Shown: positions 7,304-15,535 of the stretch, in pieces
Layout: each line of letters opens with the position of its first letter
How positions within the stretch are numbered: the stretch's first letter is position 1
Source of the DNA: Akkermansia muciniphila
Lineage (GTDB): Bacteria > Verrucomicrobiota > Verrucomicrobiia > Limisphaerales > SIAT01
Length of the DNA: 48,235 bases
Direction: 5' to 3'
Assembly: GCA_945900775.1 (NCBI GenBank)
Contig: CAMDJP010000019.1
Span: 1 to 48,235, forward strand
Position numbers and translations under genes: made by a program
Notes under the pieces: generated by a model
What the model was told of the DNA's origin: nothing
The model's database searches: none
What the model saw: only the letters and a program-made list of their open reading frames with translations

Positions 7304-9637
7304 ATGAAACGCACCTTCCTCCTCGGCCTGTTCTCAATCGCACTGTTCGCCGCTGCGCCGCTCCCTGCCGCGCCTGCCGCGCCTGCCAAAGGCTGGCTCT
7401 CGTGGCGCGGCCCGAACCAGAACGGGTTCTCGGGCGAGAAGGGCCTGCCTTCGACGCTGAATCCGAAGGCCCCGCTCTGGACGGCGGAGTTCCCCGGCCA
7501 ATCCACGCCGGTCATCGCCGACGGCAAGCTCTACATCGTTGGTTACCTCGGTGAGGGCGCGGAATTGCAGGAGGGCGTCGCGTGTTTCGACGCGGAGACG
7601 GGTCAGAAGCTGTGGCAGCGGCTCTTCAACGATTATTTGAGCGACGTCATCTACACCCGCTACGCCACTTCGAGCCCGGTGATCGATCCGGAGACGGGCA
7701 ACGTCTACGTTCAGGGGACGCAGGGGTTGCTCTCGGCCTTCACCGCCGACGGCAAGCCGCTCTGGCAGCATTCACTGATGGAATCGCTCGGACGCCTCAC
7801 CTTCCCGAATGGGCGCACCGCCTCGCCAGCGGTCGACGGCGACCTGCTCATCGTGCGTGGCATTATGGCGAATTGGGGCGCGCAAGGACCTGCGGCGGAC
7901 CGCTTCTACGCGTTCGACAAGAAGAGCGGCGAGCTCGTCTGGTCTTCGACGCCCGGTGACCGGCCGAAGGATAATTCGTACTCGCACCCGTACTTTATGT
8001 TTCACGGCGGCCGGCGCATCTTCGTCGCCGCTAACGGCGACGGCAGCGTGACGGGCGCGAACGCGCGCACCGGCGAGCCGCTCTGGCGCATCCCGCTGTT
8101 TCGCGCCGGCATCAACGCCACCACGGTCGTGCACAACAACGACAAGGTCATCGCCGTCTTCGGCACTCCGTACGAGCCGGGCCAGATGGTGGCGATGAAG
8201 CTGCCGAGCGTCGTCCCGACCAGCGCGACGAACGCGCCGGTGGTGGTCGAGCGTTCGACGGTCGAGCTCTGGAGCAACGAGCTTTCCACTTCAGCGAGCC
8301 ACCCGATTCTCGTTGGCGACCGCCTTTATCTGGTGGTGGAAAAGGGCGACCTTGCCTGCGTGGACGTGAACAACGGCAAAGTGCTTTGGAAACTGAAGCT
8401 CGGCATCGAACAGCGCAACGCCGGGCTCGTCGCCGCGGACGGTAAACTCTACGTGCCGATTCTCGACAATCCCGCGGGTGACAAGGGCGAGGCTGGCAGC
8501 GAGACCGGTACGAAGGGCGGTTTCTATATCGTCCAGCCTAGTGACAAGGAAGGAAAAATTCTCGCTCACATCGAACTCGAAGGCCGCTGCTTCGGCACGC
8601 CCGTCGCCTACAACGGCAAAGTCTACGTCCAGACGGCGAAGAAGGTTTACTGTTTCGGCAAGAAGGGCGACAACCTTGGTCTCGCCGCCGTCGCGGCTGA
8701 AAAGTGGCCCGCACCTGGCAAGCCGGCGCAACTACAGATGATTCCCAGTGAAGTGCTGCTCAAGCCCGGCGAGAAGGCCTCCTTCCGTGTGCGTCTGCTC
8801 GACGCGAACGGTTTCACCGTCGGCGACGTGAAGGATTCGAAAGCGGTGAAGTGGGAGAGTTACATCCCGCCGACGGCGAGGGTTCGTGCCACGATGAAGG
8901 GTGGTTTCAACGATGCCGGTCAGCTCGTCGCCGCCAATGATCTCACGCCGAGCGCCGGTGCGTTCAAGGCAACCTACAACGATATGAGCGGCGTCATCCG
9001 CGGCCGCGTCCTTCCGGGCCTGCCGCTGAAGCAGGACTTCGAGTCGTTCGAAATCGCCGAGAAACATGAGACCGAGCCGGACACCATGTTCGCCTACCCC
9101 CCGCTGCCGTGGATTGGCGCGAGGTTTAAGTTCGAGGTGCGTGAGAAGGAGGGGAGCAAGGTGTTGGCGAAGACGATCGACAACAAATTCTTCCAGCGCG
9201 GCTCTGTCTTCCTCGGCGAGTCGACGATGAAGAACTATACTGTGACGGTGGACGTGATGACCGACGGCAACCGCCGCAAGATGAGCGACGTGGGGGTGAT
9301 TAATCAGCGCTACTACGTCGTCCTCAAGGGCAACGAGCAGAAGCTCGAGATCAACTCGAACCAGGAGCGTCTGCGCGTACCGGCGGCCGACGAGCCGAGC
9401 AACTTCAAGTGGGCCGCCGCCACTTGGTACCGGCTCAAGAGCCGCGTGGACGTGAAGTCCGACGGCTCCGGCGTGGTCCGCGCCAAGGCGTGGAAACGCG
9501 ACGAACCCGAGCCAGCTGAGTGGGTGCTCGAGGTGCCGGTAAAGAACGCGCACGCCACCGGTTCGCCCGGCCTCTACGGCTTCGCGCCGCAGGAGATGCG
9601 CGTGTATATCGACAACATTCTTGTGACGCCGAATTGA
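7304..9637 (+). CDS. Exported PQQ-type beta-propeller protein (777 aa)
   Basis: The start ATG 7304 is followed by a clear signal peptide (MKRTFLLGLFSIALFAAAPL, cleavage near PAAPA). The mature part begins with GWLSWRGPNQNGFS, the WRGP opening typical of PQQ-like propellers in this phylum. It continues with repeated blade motifs such as GKLYIVGYLGEG, GNVYVQGTQG, GKVLWKLKLG and GKVYVQTAKKVYCFG. Roughly the last 300 residues are a different, probably beta-rich domain. Such proteins bind PQQ or serve as cofactor-free scaffolds; the sequence does not decide which. The gene is first in a co-directional run with a second propeller and acid-reduction enzymes, 22 bases before the next gene. Confidence 0.85.
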   Translation: MKRTFLLGLFSIALFAAAPLPAAPAAPAKGWLSWRGPNQNGFSGEKGLPSTLNPKAPLWTAEFPGQSTPVIADGKLYIVGYLGEGAELQEGVACFDAETGQKLWQRLFNDYLSDVIYTRYATSSPVIDPETGNVYVQGTQGLLSAFTADGKPLWQHSLMESLGRLTFPNGRTASPAVDGDLLIVRGIMANWGAQGPAADRFYAFDKKSGELVWSSTPGDRPKDNSYSHPYFMFHGGRRIFVAANGDGSVTGANARTGEPLWRIPLFRAGINATTVVHNNDKVIAVFGTPYEPGQMVAMKLPSVVPTSATNAPVVVERSTVELWSNELSTSASHPILVGDRLYLVVEKGDLACVDVNNGKVLWKLKLGIEQRNAGLVAADGKLYVPILDNPAGDKGEAGSETGTKGGFYIVQPSDKEGKILAHIELEGRCFGTPVAYNGKVYVQTAKKVYCFGKKGDNLGLAAVAAEKWPAPGKPAQLQMIPSEVLLKPGEKASFRVRLLDANGFTVGDVKDSKAVKWESYIPPTARVRATMKGGFNDAGQLVAANDLTPSAGAFKATYNDMSGVIRGRVLPGLPLKQDFESFEIAEKHETEPDTMFAYPPLPWIGARFKFEVREKEGSKVLAKTIDNKFFQRGSVFLGESTMKNYTVTVDVMTDGNRRKMSDVGVINQRYYVVLKGNEQKLEINSNQERLRVPAADEPSNFKWAAATWYRLKSRVDVKSDGSGVVRAKAWKRDEPEPAEWVLEVPVKNAHATGSPGLYGFAPQEMRVYIDNILVTPN

Positions 9638-9659
9638 TTAAACCCAACGCCGAATTCCT

Positions 9660-11246
9660 ATGACTACGAAACACACGCCCTTCGCCGCCGCGCTCGCGCT
9701 GGCCTTCGCCGCAACTGTCTCCGCTCAAGACTGGCCGCAGTGGGGCGGCAACGATCCCGGCCGCAATATGTATTCGCCTGCCAAGGGCCTGCCCGACCGC
9801 TTTGAGCCGGGGAAGCTCAAGCGCGGCACTGAGGACGTGGACCTCGCCACGACCAAGAACGTGAAGTGGGTCGGCAAACTCGGCTCGCAGAGCTACGGCA
9901 ACGTCACCATCGCCAACGGCCGCGTGTACATCGGCACGAACAACGATTCGCCGCGAGACAAGAGCCATCAAGGCGATCGCTCCATCCTGATGTGTCTCGA
10001 TGAGAAGACCGGTGCGCTCATCTGGCAGCTCGTTGTGCCGAAGCTCAAGTCCGGCAAGGTGAACGACTGGGAATCGCTCGGCCTGCTCGCCTCGCCGACG
10101 ATCGAAGGCAACCGCGTCTACGTCGTCACCAGCCGCTGCGAGGTTCTCTGCCTCGACACCGAAGGTCTCGCTAACGGCAACGACGGCTACAAGGACGAGG
10201 GCAAATACATGATGCTCGACGTCGTCGGCAAGGACGGTAAAGCGGCTCCGGCAATCACGCCCAGCCCGAAGGACGCCGACATCATCTGGCGCTACGACAT
10301 GATGGATGAGTTGGGCGTCTTCCCCCACAACGCCTCGAACAGCTCCGTGCTCATCGTCGGCGATACTCTCTATGTCTGTACCTCAAACGGCCAGGACTGG
10401 ACGCATTCGAACATCCCCTCGCCGAACTCGCCGAGCTTCGTTGCGCTGAACAAGAAGACCGGCGCGCTCGTGGGCGAGGATGACGCCGAGATCGGCAAGC
10501 GCATCTATCACGGCCAATGGAGCTCGCCCTCAACCGGCAAGGTGAACGGCAAGCAACTCGTCTTCTTCGGCGGTGGCGACGGTTGGACTTACGCGTTCGA
10601 CGCGCAGCCGAAGAAAGAAGGCGACGCAGCTTTCCTCAAGACAGTCTGGAAGTTCGATTGCAACCCGCCCGAGTACAAGAAGGACAAGGAGGGCAAGACG
10701 ATTAAGTATCCCGCCGCTGAAGGTCCGAGCGAAGTCAACGGCACGCCGGTCTTCTACAAGGACCGCATTTACATCGCGACCGGCCAGGATCCGGAACACG
10801 GCGAGGGCGTCGGTCGGCTCGTTTGCCTCGATGCTACCAAGACCGGCGACATCACCAAGACCGGCCTCAAGTGGGAATACCGTGGTATCAAGCGCAGCAT
10901 TTCGACCGTCTCAATCGATCCGGCGACCGGCCTGCTTTTCGTGGGCGACTTTTCTGGCTTTGTCCATTGCCTCGACGCCGAAACCGGCAAACTCTACTGG
11001 GTGCACGACATGAAGGCCCACATGTGGAGCTCGACGCTCGTGGCCGACGGCAAGGTGTATGTGGGCGACGAGGACGGCGACTTCGTGGTGCTCGCGGCTA
11101 CGAAGGAGAAGAAGGTGCTGAGCGAGACGAACCTTGGCGCGCCCGTTTACTCCACGCCCGTCGTCGCCAACGGCGTCATTTACATCGCCAGCAACACCCA
11201 CCTCTTCGCGCTGCATGACGCCGCGCGCGCGACCATCAAGCCGTAA
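9660..11246 (+). CDS. Exported PQQ-type beta-propeller protein (528 aa)
   Basis: A signal peptide (AAALALAFAATVSA) is followed by DWPQWGGNDPGRNMYS and repeated propeller blades, for example GRVYIGTNNDS, GNRVYVVTSRCEVLCLD, DRIYIATGQDPEHGEG, GLLFVGDFSGFVHCLD and GKVYVGDEDGDFVVL. The family resembles the beta-propeller part of PQQ-dependent dehydrogenases, but I cannot identify a complete set of PQQ/calcium ligands, so enzymatic activity is uncertain. The gene lies between the first propeller and the EphF-type adenylating enzyme (EhpF-like) and has the same orientation, which suggests joint expression. Confidence 0.85.
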   Translation: MTTKHTPFAAALALAFAATVSAQDWPQWGGNDPGRNMYSPAKGLPDRFEPGKLKRGTEDVDLATTKNVKWVGKLGSQSYGNVTIANGRVYIGTNNDSPRDKSHQGDRSILMCLDEKTGALIWQLVVPKLKSGKVNDWESLGLLASPTIEGNRVYVVTSRCEVLCLDTEGLANGNDGYKDEGKYMMLDVVGKDGKAAPAITPSPKDADIIWRYDMMDELGVFPHNASNSSVLIVGDTLYVCTSNGQDWTHSNIPSPNSPSFVALNKKTGALVGEDDAEIGKRIYHGQWSSPSTGKVNGKQLVFFGGGDGWTYAFDAQPKKEGDAAFLKTVWKFDCNPPEYKKDKEGKTIKYPAAEGPSEVNGTPVFYKDRIYIATGQDPEHGEGVGRLVCLDATKTGDITKTGLKWEYRGIKRSISTVSIDPATGLLFVGDFSGFVHCLDAETGKLYWVHDMKAHMWSSTLVADGKVYVGDEDGDFVVLAATKEKKVLSETNLGAPVYSTPVVANGVIYIASNTHLFALHDAARATIKP

Positions 11247-11315
11247 CCCGCAACTGAACCAACCGGCGACGCGGGCGTTTCCGTGTTCGCCCATCCATTT
11301 TAACGAACCCATATT

Positions 11316-12395
11316 ATGGCCATCAAATATCCCGCCAACCCCCAAGTCGCACAAACCGAACTCGACGCGCACGTGCGCGAAATCATCCAGTGGCACTTCA
11401 GTCCCGAGACCGGCTGTCCCTTCTGGCTCGATTGGGCGAAGAAGAACTTCGATCCGCGTACCGAGGTGAAATGCTTCGCCGACCTCATGCAGAAGTTCCC
11501 GCATTTTCAGGACGAATGGCTGCGTGATGAACAGCCCGAGGTCTGGGCGCCCGCTGCTTTCAAAGGCCAGCCGTTCAATATTTTTGAGACTGGCGGCACG
11601 ACCGGCATGCCGAAGCAGCGCATCGGCTGGAATGATTACAAAGTGGATTACAGCGAGTTCGCCGAGAAGATTTCCGACGAGCATTTCCCCCGCAACCATT
11701 ACTGGCTGATGATGGGCCCGACCGGTCCGCGTCGTCTGCGCCTCGCCATCGAGCATCTCGCGAACGTCCGCGGTTGCTCCTGCTACTTCCTCGATCTCGA
11801 TCCGCGTTTCGTGAAGAAGGTCATCTCGAACAAGCAGTTCGATGTCGCCCGCTCCTACATGGACCACGTCGTCGATCAAGCCATCACGCTGCTCAAGCAC
11901 CGCAAGATCAGCGCCCTCTTCACCACGCCGAAACTACTCGAGGCACTCGCCGAGAAGGTGAACATCTTCGAGGCCGGCATTCGTGGCGTCTTCTGCGGCG
12001 GCACCACGATGACCCCGCAGTATGTGCGCTTCATCGTCGAGGAAGTGCTCGAGGGCAAAATCGGTTTCTACCCGACTTATGGCAACACGCTCATGGGCCT
12101 CGCTGCCAGCGTGCCGATTCGGCCGGAGGATAATTTCTCCATCACTTACTACTCGCCGCAACCGCGCGCTGTGCTGCGTATCGTGAAGCCAAGCCAGACC
12201 GACACGCTGGTGAACTACGACGAATTCGGCCGCGTGGAGCTCACCACGCTCACGAAGGAGTTCTTCATGCCGCGCTTCCTCGAGCGCGACGAGGCCATCC
12301 GCCGCGCCGCCCGCGCTCCATACCAATGGGACGGCGTTGGTGACGTGCGCCCGTTCGGCGCGATGGAGAAGACTATCGTCGAAGGTGTCTACTAA
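11316..12395 (+). CDS. EhpF-like adenylating enzyme lacking the C-terminal ANL domain
   Basis: This 359-residue protein belongs to the ANL (acyl-CoA synthetase-like) superfamily. It has an ATP-binding A3-type motif, ETGGTTGMPK (residues 91-100), an A5-like segment FYPTYGNTLMG, and an A7-like WDGVGDVRPFG close to the C-terminus. The chain then stops, so the mobile C-terminal domain and its catalytic lysine are absent. That truncated architecture and size (about 41 kDa) are characteristic of EhpF from Pantoea phenazine biosynthesis, proposed to form an acyl-adenylate that a dehydrogenase partner reduces. The next gene, six bases away, encodes such a dehydrogenase. The substrate is unknown, and no phenazine core genes are present in the window. 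Confidence 0.75.
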   Translation: MAIKYPANPQVAQTELDAHVREIIQWHFSPETGCPFWLDWAKKNFDPRTEVKCFADLMQKFPHFQDEWLRDEQPEVWAPAAFKGQPFNIFETGGTTGMPKQRIGWNDYKVDYSEFAEKISDEHFPRNHYWLMMGPTGPRRLRLAIEHLANVRGCSCYFLDLDPRFVKKVISNKQFDVARSYMDHVVDQAITLLKHRKISALFTTPKLLEALAEKVNIFEAGIRGVFCGGTTMTPQYVRFIVEEVLEGKIGFYPTYGNTLMGLAASVPIRPEDNFSITYYSPQPRAVLRIVKPSQTDTLVNYDEFGRVELTTLTKEFFMPRFLERDEAIRRAARAPYQWDGVGDVRPFGAMEKTIVEGVY

Positions 12396-12401
12396 ACTAT
12401 T

Positions 12402-13832
12402 ATGTCGCTCCCGCACATCCCCATCCTGCGGCTCGGCCGCAGCTATGAGAGTCTCGACAAGGTCACCATCGCCAACTGCCGGAATGGCGAAGCCGTCGCG
12501 CAGGTCAGCACCGTTAACGCTGGCATCCTGCGTAAGGACCTACAGAAGGTCCCCGCTGCGCGCGCCGCATTAAAGAAGTTCACCACCGCGCAACTTCTCG
12601 AAATCACCTCGAAGGCGGCCGACCTCTTCCTCACCGCCACGCTGCCGCTCGGCGACAAAGGCCACATGCAGTCGCCCGAGGACTTCGCCAAGACGCTCTC
12701 GAGCACAAGCGGCCTGCCCCACGTGATGGTGCGCCGCAACATGACACGCATCCACGCCGCGATGAGTAATATGAAGAGCATGCTCAACGGCCTCACGCGC
12801 GGGTTGGACCTCACCATTCTCGACCGCGGCTTTGGCGAACAGAGCGGCACAAAGGTCAGCTTCTATTCCACCACGCAGGCGCTCGGCCTCGTGATGCCGA
12901 GTAACTCGCCCGCGGTCAACTCGCTCTGGCTTCCGGCCATCGCACTCAAGACTCCCGTCATCCTCAAGCCCGGCCGCGAGGAGCCGTGGACACCGTATCG
13001 CCTCATGCAGGCCTTCATCGCTGCCGGTTGCCCGACCGAGGCGTTCGGGTTTTATCCGACTGACCACGAGGGTGCGGCCGAGATCCTGCGCTCGTGCGAC
13101 CGCGCGCTGATCTTTGGCGACAAAACGACCACCGCGCAGTACGCGAACAATCCCGGCATCAACGTTCACGGTCCCGGCTACAGCAAGGTCCTCATCGGCG
13201 AGGACGAGATCGAGCGCTGGCCGGAGTTCATTGATCTCATCGCAGAATCCATTTCAGCGAATGGCGGCCGCAGTTGCCTCTGTGCTTCAGCTGTCGTCGT
13301 CCCTAAGTACGCCGCGGAGATTGCCGACGCGATCGCGAAGAAAATCGGGCCGTATACGCCGACCGCGCCCGACGATGAGAAAGCTGTTCTCTCCGGATTC
13401 GCCAACGCGAAGATGGCCGACTATATCGACGGCGCGATTGACGCTGACCTGAAAACGGCCGGTGCCACCGAGGCCACCACCAAGTACCGCAACGGCCCGC
13501 GCAAGGCGGTCGTGGACGGCTCCATTTATCTGCGGCCGACCATCGTCCACTGCGAGTCGTTCGCGCATCCGCTCGCTAACCGCGAGTTTCTCTTCCCGTA
13601 CGCGAGCGTCGTTCAATGTTCGCAGGCCGAGATGCTCTCGAAGATCGGGTATTCGCTTGTCACCACCGCCATCACGAAGGACGAGGCGTGGATTGCGCAG
13701 CTCCTCGAATGCCGCGACATCGACCGCCTCAATATCGGACCGATTTCGACCATGAAGATTTCGTGGGATCAGCCGCATGAAGGCAACATGTTCGAGTTCC
13801 TCTACAAGCGCCGTTCGTTCGAGCGGGCGTGA
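12402..13832 (+). CDS. Aldehyde dehydrogenase-family acyl reductase (EhpG-like)
   Basis: This 476-residue ALDH-fold protein has an NAD(P)-site region VMPSNSPAVNSLW and LKPGREEPWTP, and a catalytic cysteine in NGGRSC (Cys292 by my count). The usual ELGGK block with its general-base glutamate is replaced by VHGPGYSKVLIG. Acylating ALDHs and LuxC-type reductases also lack that glutamate, so I infer a reductive role making an aldehyde from an activated acid. It is six bases downstream of the EhpF-like gene, matching the EhpF/EhpG pair, and is followed by an alcohol dehydrogenase. Oxidative ALDH activity is not excluded. Confidence 0.75.
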   Translation: MSLPHIPILRLGRSYESLDKVTIANCRNGEAVAQVSTVNAGILRKDLQKVPAARAALKKFTTAQLLEITSKAADLFLTATLPLGDKGHMQSPEDFAKTLSSTSGLPHVMVRRNMTRIHAAMSNMKSMLNGLTRGLDLTILDRGFGEQSGTKVSFYSTTQALGLVMPSNSPAVNSLWLPAIALKTPVILKPGREEPWTPYRLMQAFIAAGCPTEAFGFYPTDHEGAAEILRSCDRALIFGDKTTTAQYANNPGINVHGPGYSKVLIGEDEIERWPEFIDLIAESISANGGRSCLCASAVVVPKYAAEIADAIAKKIGPYTPTAPDDEKAVLSGFANAKMADYIDGAIDADLKTAGATEATTKYRNGPRKAVVDGSIYLRPTIVHCESFAHPLANREFLFPYASVVQCSQAEMLSKIGYSLVTTAITKDEAWIAQLLECRDIDRLNIGPISTMKISWDQPHEGNMFEFLYKRRSFERA

Positions 13833-13895
13833 ACTGGTGATGACTCCATTGAACCCATTCCGCCGCCAGCACGTCTGAAAACCGAAACAGACGCG

Positions 13896-15044
13896 ATGGT
13901 TCCGTCACTCGATCAACTCACTCGTCTCTCCGAATTCGACGCGCAGCTTCACCTGAGGGTTGTGTTCGGCCCTGGTAGCATCGGTCGCGTTGGACAGCTC
14001 GCGCGCGAACTGGGCGGTCACCGTGTGCTCGTCGTCACCGACTCCGGCATCGTGAAGGCCGGTCACGCCGGGAAGGTCATCGGCCTTCTTGAAGCGGCAG
14101 GATTGGAAGCCGCCTGCTTCGATTGCGTTCGCGAGAACCCCGACACGACCGTTGTGGACGAATGCGTCGCTGCCGCACGCGCGGCGAACGCTGATTTACT
14201 TATTGGATTGGGTGGCGGCAGCTCGATGGACACCGCGAAGGGTTGCAACTTTATCCTCACCAACGGGGGACGGATGCAGGACTACTGGGGCGTCGACAAA
14301 GCCACGAAGCCGATGCTGCCGCTCATCGCCATCCCGACCACCGCCGGTACTGGCAGCGAATGTCAGTCGTTCGCGCTTATCTCGGATCCCGTCACTCACC
14401 AGAAGATGGCCTGCGGCGATTCGAAGGCGATGGCGCGCGTGGCGCTCCTCGACCCCGAGTTGACGGTCTCACAACCGCCGCGCGTCACGGCCTGCACTGG
14501 CATCGACGCTATTGCACATGCAGTCGAGACGGCGGTGACGAAGAAGCGCAATGCGAACTCACTCGCCTTCTCCCACGCTGCGTTCGGGCTCCTTGCCGAA
14601 AGTTTTCCAATTGTCCTCCGCGAACCGGCGAACCTCGGTGCACGGTCGAAGATGCTGCTCGGTGCGGCCTTCGCCGGCACGGCCATCGAGCACTCGATGC
14701 TCGGCGCAGCGCACTCGGCAGCGAATCCGCTCACAGCTCATTTTGACATCATCCACGGCCATGCTGTTGGTCTCATGCTGCCACACGTCGTCCGTTTCAA
14801 CGCGCAGGATGTTGAGGCGGCGCGCGGCTACGAGGCGATCGCAGATTCAGCGGAAGCGTTGGCGGCGCAACTCGAAACACTTTTGAAGATAACCGATCTC
14901 TCGCGTTCGCTCTCGGAACTCGGTGTGAAACGTGAGGCGATCCCTCTGCTCGCCGAAGAAGCCGCCAAGCAGTGGACGGCCGGTTTCAATCCCCGCGCGA
15001 TTGGCGAAGTGGATTTTCGCGCCTTGTACGCGGCCGCTTTCTAG
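13896..15044 (+). CDS. Iron-containing (group III) alcohol dehydrogenase
   Basis: This 382-residue protein has the nucleotide-binding motif GGGSSMDTAK (residues 106-115). The metal ligands expected for Fe-type ADHs are visible: D204 and H208 in GIDAIAHAVE, H273 in AAHSAANPL, and H287 in DIIHGHAVG. It would interconvert an aldehyde and an alcohol with NAD(P)H in the cytoplasm. Its position after the EhpF-like and ALDH genes suggests the last reduction step of the cassette. The gene is convergent with the EF-hand gene, and a minus-strand terminator lies between them. Confidence 0.88.
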   Translation: MVPSLDQLTRLSEFDAQLHLRVVFGPGSIGRVGQLARELGGHRVLVVTDSGIVKAGHAGKVIGLLEAAGLEAACFDCVRENPDTTVVDECVAAARAANADLLIGLGGGSSMDTAKGCNFILTNGGRMQDYWGVDKATKPMLPLIAIPTTAGTGSECQSFALISDPVTHQKMACGDSKAMARVALLDPELTVSQPPRVTACTGIDAIAHAVETAVTKKRNANSLAFSHAAFGLLAESFPIVLREPANLGARSKMLLGAAFAGTAIEHSMLGAAHSAANPLTAHFDIIHGHAVGLMLPHVVRFNAQDVEAARGYEAIADSAEALAAQLETLLKITDLSRSLSELGVKREAIPLLAEEAAKQWTAGFNPRAIGEVDFRALYAAAF

Positions 15045-15045
15045 C

Positions 15046-15079
15046 AAAAGAAAACCGCCGCCCGTTGCCGGACGGCGGT
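15046..15079 (-). terminator. Intrinsic terminator of the EF-hand gene
   Basis: On the minus strand the hairpin ACCGCCG...CGGCGGT (plus 15054-15079, loop about 12 bases with further partial pairing) is followed by TTTTCTTTT (plus 15046-15054). This is a standard GC stem plus T-tract for the minus-strand gene. There is no T-tract on the plus-strand side. Confidence 0.7.
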
Positions 15080-15104
15080 CTGCAGAATTCAATCCGAAGA
15101 GGGA

Positions 15105-15371
15105 TTACTTGTCCTTCTTCTTGGCCGGTCCAAAGCCGGGGAGCTTCGCGTCCAGAGCCTTCTTCTTGTCATCGTCGCTGATCTTGGCGCGCTCATCCTT
15201 GTCGAGCTTGCCATCCTTGTTGGTGTCATACTTCTCGTTGATCTCCTTGAGGGTCTTCTTCTGATCCTCGGAGAGTACAGCCTTCTTCTTTTCCACCTTC
15301 TTCTCGTCGGCGGCGTTCACGGTCACGGCCACGGCGCACACGGCGGCGGCAATCCACAGGGTGTTCTTCAT
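15105..15371 (-). CDS. Small exported EF-hand protein
   Basis: This 88-residue lysine-rich protein has a signal peptide (LWIAAAVCAVAVTVNA) and one canonical 12-residue calcium-binding loop, DTNKDGKLDKDE (residues 49-60), with acidic or polar residues at loop positions 1, 3, 5, 7, 9 and 12. Small periplasmic EF-hand proteins of this type are frequent in Verrucomicrobia and Planctomycetes; their partners are unknown. The gene is a single transcription unit with a good terminator and a repeat-rich promoter. Confidence 0.8.
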   Translation of the reverse strand: MKNTLWIAAAVCAVAVTVNAADEKKVEKKKAVLSEDQKKTLKEINEKYDTNKDGKLDKDERAKISDDDKKKALDAKLPGFGPAKKKDK

Positions 15372-15399
15372 TGCAGGGGTTTTCTTTTGGTTTTTGTTT

Positions 15400-15433
15400 T
15401 ATCGTATGTCTATCGTATGTCAACTGGACATAC
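15400..15433 (-). promoter_or_regulatory. Promoter/operator region of the EF-hand gene with three GTATGTC units
   Basis: TATCGTATGTC occurs twice in perfect tandem (15400-15410 and 15411-15421). GTATGTC at 15415-15421 also forms an inverted repeat with GACATAC at 15427-15433 (5-base spacer). On the minus strand, TTGACA (a perfect -35) overlaps one unit and is followed after 16 bases by TAAAAC, about 30 bases before the ATG. The layout suggests a regulator site overlapping the promoter. Its regulator is unknown. Confidence 0.5.
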
Positions 15434-15535
15434 AAATGACTAGACGGCACCCATTTGACCAAGGTTACACCGGTTTGGCAATGCCCGATTCACCAGCAGG
15501 CTTGCGGTTGGCGCGGCTTTGGGATACCGAGAGGG

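Noticed and set aside
15434-15535. Cobalamin riboswitch before the CbiX-like gene
   Set aside because: The gap is about 100 bases and shows no B12-box-like sequence or extended helices that I can recognise.
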